This document shows, in pieces, positions 61,534-64,000 of a DNA stretch of 64,000 nt. The position numbers were made by a program, and so were the translations under genes. The stretch spans positions 496,001 to 560,000 of the forward strand of contig NZ_JAPDUG010000001.1 of assembly GCF_026015885.1 (NCBI RefSeq). The letters are read 5' to 3'. The notes below the pieces were generated by a model. The model was not told the origin of the DNA. It did no database searches and saw only the letters and a program-made list of their open reading frames with translations. Position 1 is the stretch's first letter. Every line of letters begins with the position of its first letter. The DNA is from Halocynthiibacter sp. SDUM655004. Lineage in GTDB: Bacteria; Pseudomonadota; Alphaproteobacteria; Rhodobacterales; Rhodobacteraceae.

Positions 61534-62192
61534 TGGGCCCACTTTCTTTCAAGCGACGCGGCATAGCGCGAAATTGGATAGCTGAGCGCGAAATAGAAGG
61601 CGCCCGCAATTGTAAGGATCAGGAAGGGTTCCTGTGTTCGGGTGATCAGAATTTGGCTGGCCTTGAGCAGTTCGACATAGCCAAGTACCGAGACAAGCGC
61701 GCTGTCTTTCATGACGCCAAGTGCCACGCCAACCCAAGCTGGGAAAACCGCGCGGCCGCCAATCGGAAACACCACGTAGCGCAGGTCTTGCCAATAGGTC
61801 ATGCCAAGGCTGCGGGCAGCGCGGCGCATCGGTGTCTCGACCGCCTCGATCCCGCCGCGTGCCACATTGGCCACCAAAGACGCGGTATAGATCGTGAGGA
61901 TCACCACGCCGGATGCAAAAGGATCAAGGTTCAACCCGACAATCGGCGCGAAGTTATAAAACAACACAAGTTGGATGATGAGTGGAACAGAGCGGAAAAT
62001 GTCCAGCACCGGAGCGACCGTTAAAGTGGCCGCAAGCTTGCCTTCATAGAGCACCCAGCCAAAGAGCACGCCGAGCGCGGTTCCGATTGTGATGGACAAA
62101 ACCGATATCCACAGGGTCCGAAGCGCCGCTTCGCCAAGAAACAGCAGATCGTTCGGGGTAAACCCGCTGAAGAAGCTTATTGTTGGTTCCAT
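61530..62192 (-). CDS. Polar amino-acid ABC transporter permease
   Basis: 220-residue membrane subunit of the HisM/GlnP type. It has about five helices and the EAA-loop [50 protein letters not shown]. Nine bases separate it from the preceding permease. The two permeases probably form a heterodimer. Confidence 0.92.
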   Translation of the reverse strand: MEPTISFFSGFTPNDLLFLGEAALRTLWISVLSITIGTALGVLFGWVLYEGKLAATLTVAPVLDIFRSVPLIIQLVLFYNFAPIVGLNLDPFASGVVILTIYTASLVANVARGGIEAVETPMRRAARSLGMTYWQDLRYVVFPIGGRAVFPAWVGVALGVMKDSALVSVLGYVELLKASQILITRTQEPFLILTIAGAFYFALSYPISRYAASLERKWAQ

Positions 62193-62201
62193 GACAGCCC
62201 C

Positions 62202-62864
62202 CTAGTACCGAAAGAGCCGTGTGGCCAAGAGGCGCGAGGCGATGAGGATAAGCTTGACGATCACGTAGTAGATGACCGCCGTGACGGCGAAGTATTCAAA
62301 AATGCGGAACGTCCGACTGGCAAAAAACTGCGTCTCACCAGAGAGTTCGCGAAAGCCAACAAGCATTCCGAGGGATGACATAAGTACCGCCCAGACCATC
62401 TGATTGGTGATCGGGTGATAAACGATGCGAAAGACCTGTGGGATAACAATGCGGGTATAGGCCTGCCATGCGGTCATACCGAGGCTGCGGGATGCGCGGA
62501 GCTGGGTGTCAGGCACCGCGTTAAACCCGCCACGGAAATTTTCGGCCAGATAGCCTGCGCAGTTAAAAGTTAGCCCCGCAAGCACGATCATGTAAGGCGA
62601 GAGGTGAAGGCCAAATGCGCCGAGACCAAACCCGAAGAAGAAGAGCTGAAACAGCGCGGGGGTGTTGCGGGCAAGCTCGACCCAACAACTGGCGAGCCAG
62701 CGAATGGGCCCCTTCATATGCATGCGAATAAGCGCAAGGCAGAGCCCGATGATGATGCCTAGAACCATTGCCAATACAGCCACCTGTAGCGTCAGGAATG
62801 CTGCGTCAAGCAGGTCAGGCAGGCTCTTCATAACGGGCCGCCAATGGAAGTTGTAATCAAACAT
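62202..62864 (-). CDS. Polar amino-acid ABC transporter permease
   Basis: Second permease, also 220 residues, of the GltJ/HisQ type. Hydrophobic helices are at residues about 20-40, 58-80, 90-108 and 190-210, with the EAA loop YLAENFRGGFNAVPDTQLRASRSLGMTAWQAYTRIVIPQVFRIVYHPITNQM. Follows the binding-protein gene by 62 bp. Confidence 0.92.
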   Translation of the reverse strand: MFDYNFHWRPVMKSLPDLLDAAFLTLQVAVLAMVLGIIIGLCLALIRMHMKGPIRWLASCWVELARNTPALFQLFFFGFGLGAFGLHLSPYMIVLAGLTFNCAGYLAENFRGGFNAVPDTQLRASRSLGMTAWQAYTRIVIPQVFRIVYHPITNQMVWAVLMSSLGMLVGFRELSGETQFFASRTFRIFEYFAVTAVIYYVIVKLILIASRLLATRLFRY

Positions 62865-62926
62865 AATTTCGGTTTCCGTTGCTCCTGCCCTCAGTCTGGG
62901 CAGGAGCGTTTCCGTGAGTGGCGGGC

Positions 62927-63727
62927 TTAGTACATCACGCCTGGGATGCGGAGTTCAGGTGCGTCACCACCAACATATTTTCCCCAAAGTTCGTCGTAGC
63001 GACCGGAGCGAACCTGATGGGTGACGAATAGGTTGAGATAGTTGAGCCAGGTAACGTCTTCGCGTTTGCCAACGACCGAGGTGTAATCGGTGGTCCAAGG
63101 CATGCGTGGGCCAGCGACAACCGAGTCATATTGCTGGGTAATCGGGAGAATGGCGGTGTTTGTGGTGATGCCGATATCAGCCTTGCCTTGAGCGACAGCG
63201 AGGAACACTTCGTTTTCGGACTGATACCCCTGATAGTTTTTCTCTTCGCCCCACTCAGCCGCGATCTTGAGCCATTCCTGTTCAGGAACAGTCCCAATTG
63301 CGGCGGCGACGCGCTTGCCGCGAATATCCTCAAAGCTTTCGATGCCGCTGTCTTTGTTTACGACACCTTGCGCATAGTAAATCGCGTAAGGAATGGTAAA
63401 GCCGACGGTGCGGGCGCGGGCGAGGCTGTCAGAGGTTGCGCCAAAAACAACATCAGCGCGACCGGTCACAATAACGGGCAGGCGCTCGGCCCATGTCACA
63501 GGGAGAACCTCAGCTTCGACCTCAAGAGCCTCGGCCAGATCGTTACAATAATCCACGTCGAAACCCGCGGGTTCGTTATTGGCGTCGCGGTATCCGATTG
63601 GCGGGAAATCGAGCACCACACCGCATCGCAGCGTACCGCGATCTACGACGTCATCCAGAGTGTCAGCGAGGGCAGGGCCCGTCGAAAGCGTTGCGATGGC
63701 CGCGATTGCGGCAAGTTTTTTATACAT
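62927..63727 (-). CDS. Periplasmic amino-acid-binding protein (SBP family 3)
   Basis: Binding protein of the ABC transporter, 266 residues from ATG 63727 (AGGGAG upstream). Signal: LAAIAAIATLSTGPALA. The mature part begins DTLDDVVDRGTLRCGVVLDFPPIGYRD, with GFDVDYCNDLAEALEVEAEV, RADVVFGATSDSLARARTVGFTIPY, VAAAIGTVPEQ and GKADIGITTNTAILPI. First gene of the operon that continues through permeases, ATPase and catabolic genes to the racemase homologue. A GntR-type site lies 45 bp upstream. Confidence 0.93.
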   Translation of the reverse strand: MYKKLAAIAAIATLSTGPALADTLDDVVDRGTLRCGVVLDFPPIGYRDANNEPAGFDVDYCNDLAEALEVEAEVLPVTWAERLPVIVTGRADVVFGATSDSLARARTVGFTIPYAIYYAQGVVNKDSGIESFEDIRGKRVAAAIGTVPEQEWLKIAAEWGEEKNYQGYQSENEVFLAVAQGKADIGITTNTAILPITQQYDSVVAGPRMPWTTDYTSVVGKREDVTWLNYLNLFVTHQVRSGRYDELWGKYVGGDAPELRIPGVMY

Positions 63728-64000
63728 TGAGAACTCCCTAATTTTTGTTGTGAAAATTCTAATAGTGCAGATTGTATCCAAAATCCAATATAAAATTTGC
63801 GACGAAGCCAAGAAAGAGGAATAGCAAACGCTTTTCTGTCCTTAACTTGTTGTGAAATAATGGTTTTGTGATTTTGCAGGGCGATATGCTGCTTGCTTTC
63901 GAGTGCGCTTGGCGAACCAAAGGGGAGTGGTCGTAACGCCCCGAATCTGCGCTTAAATGCCCGTCCGATTCTGTGGTTTTGCCCGCGGAAATTTACCTTA
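63728..64000. other. Upstream region of the hydroxyproline transport operon
   Basis: About 270 bases to the window end without a convincing ORF. It holds the operon promoter and the operator copy at 63772-63788. AT-rich, with no tRNA, repeat or terminator that I can identify; GGGGAGTGGTCGTAACGCCCC near 63921-63941 has only short pairing ends. Anything beyond is cut off. Confidence 0.4.
63772..63788 (+). promoter_or_regulatory. Candidate GntR operator, copy 3, before the transporter operon
   Basis: TTGTATCCAAAATCCAA, 45-61 bp upstream of the binding-protein start. It shares 14 of 17 positions with copy 2 at 55505-55521 and contains copy 1 almost completely, linking the transport and catabolic operon to the GntR protein 8 kb away. 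Confidence 0.6.

Noticed and set aside
1-64000. Search for insertion sequences, prophage genes, CRISPR arrays, toxin-antitoxin pairs and rRNA
   Set aside because: None seen; gene order is coherent and operon-like throughout, so no mobile or defence island is claimed.

Overview
The window looks like a chromosomal segment of an alphaproteobacterium of the Roseobacter group (Rhodobacteraceae). This is inferred from gene content and order, not from a database search: a clade I nos cluster closed by nosX, the deoC/aldehyde dehydrogenase pair, TRAP transport, an RhaI/RhaD-type rhamnose locus, a TPP-riboswitch thi operon and several FCD-type GntR regulators beside catabolic genes. DNA is moderately GC-rich and densely coded, with many 4-bp ATGA overlaps. 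I see no prophage, insertion sequence, CRISPR array or rRNA. There is one tRNA gene.

Layout. 1-2914: truncated aldehyde dehydrogenase and deoC (minus), with rpe (plus) across a perfect 16-bp palindrome. 3151-3558: ArsC-family reductase. 3555-12522: eight-gene nitrous-oxide reductase operon on the minus strand (DUF2946-like gene, nosR, Z, D, F, Y, L, X) behind an FNR/NnrR-type box. 12671-15840: zinc uptake (znuB, znuC, zur divergent from znuA). 15965-18818: metG and aroA, converging on a shared terminator. 19000-24201: MaoC-like protein, GntR regulator, DctPQM TRAP transporter and a KduD-like dehydrogenase. 24198-32873: DUF900-like hydrolase and a ten-gene thiamin operon (thiD-O-S-G-E-F-Y-tenA-thiZ-X in transcription order) behind a TPP riboswitch. 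33154-34290: porin. 34413-42110: glutaryl-CoA dehydrogenase, livHMGF without a binding protein, and kynA/GntR/kynU. 42167-42243: tRNA-Met(CAT). 42826-54627: complete L-rhamnose uptake and catabolism locus. 54713-63727: hydroxyproline/proline-type catabolic island with GntR regulator, reductase, two proline-racemase-superfamily proteins, FAD dehydrogenase, DHDPS-family deaminase and a polar amino-acid ABC transporter.

How the genes work together. Most of the window pairs a transporter, a regulator and a pathway: rhamnose enters by RhaSTPQ and passes through mutarotase, isomerase, kinase and an aldolase-dehydrogenase fusion. Hydroxyproline isomers probably enter by the ABC system at 60811-63727; trans-4-hydroxyproline would be epimerised, oxidised and deaminated, while a trans-3-hydroxyproline branch may use the Ser/Thr racemase homologue and the reductase at 55544. 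Thiamin is made from an imported pyrimidine plus a locally made thiazole; thiC is not in the window. Tryptophan is opened by KynA and KynU.

No gene cluster here is clearly an undescribed system. The best leads are (i) a repeated TTGTATCCA-type operator linking three promoters of the hydroxyproline island to its GntR regulator, (ii) the proline-racemase-family protein in which both catalytic cysteines are replaced (Ser90/Thr256), (iii) the GntR-controlled kynurenine locus next to a Liv transporter lacking a binding protein, and (iv) the small Cys/His-bearing first gene of the nos operon.
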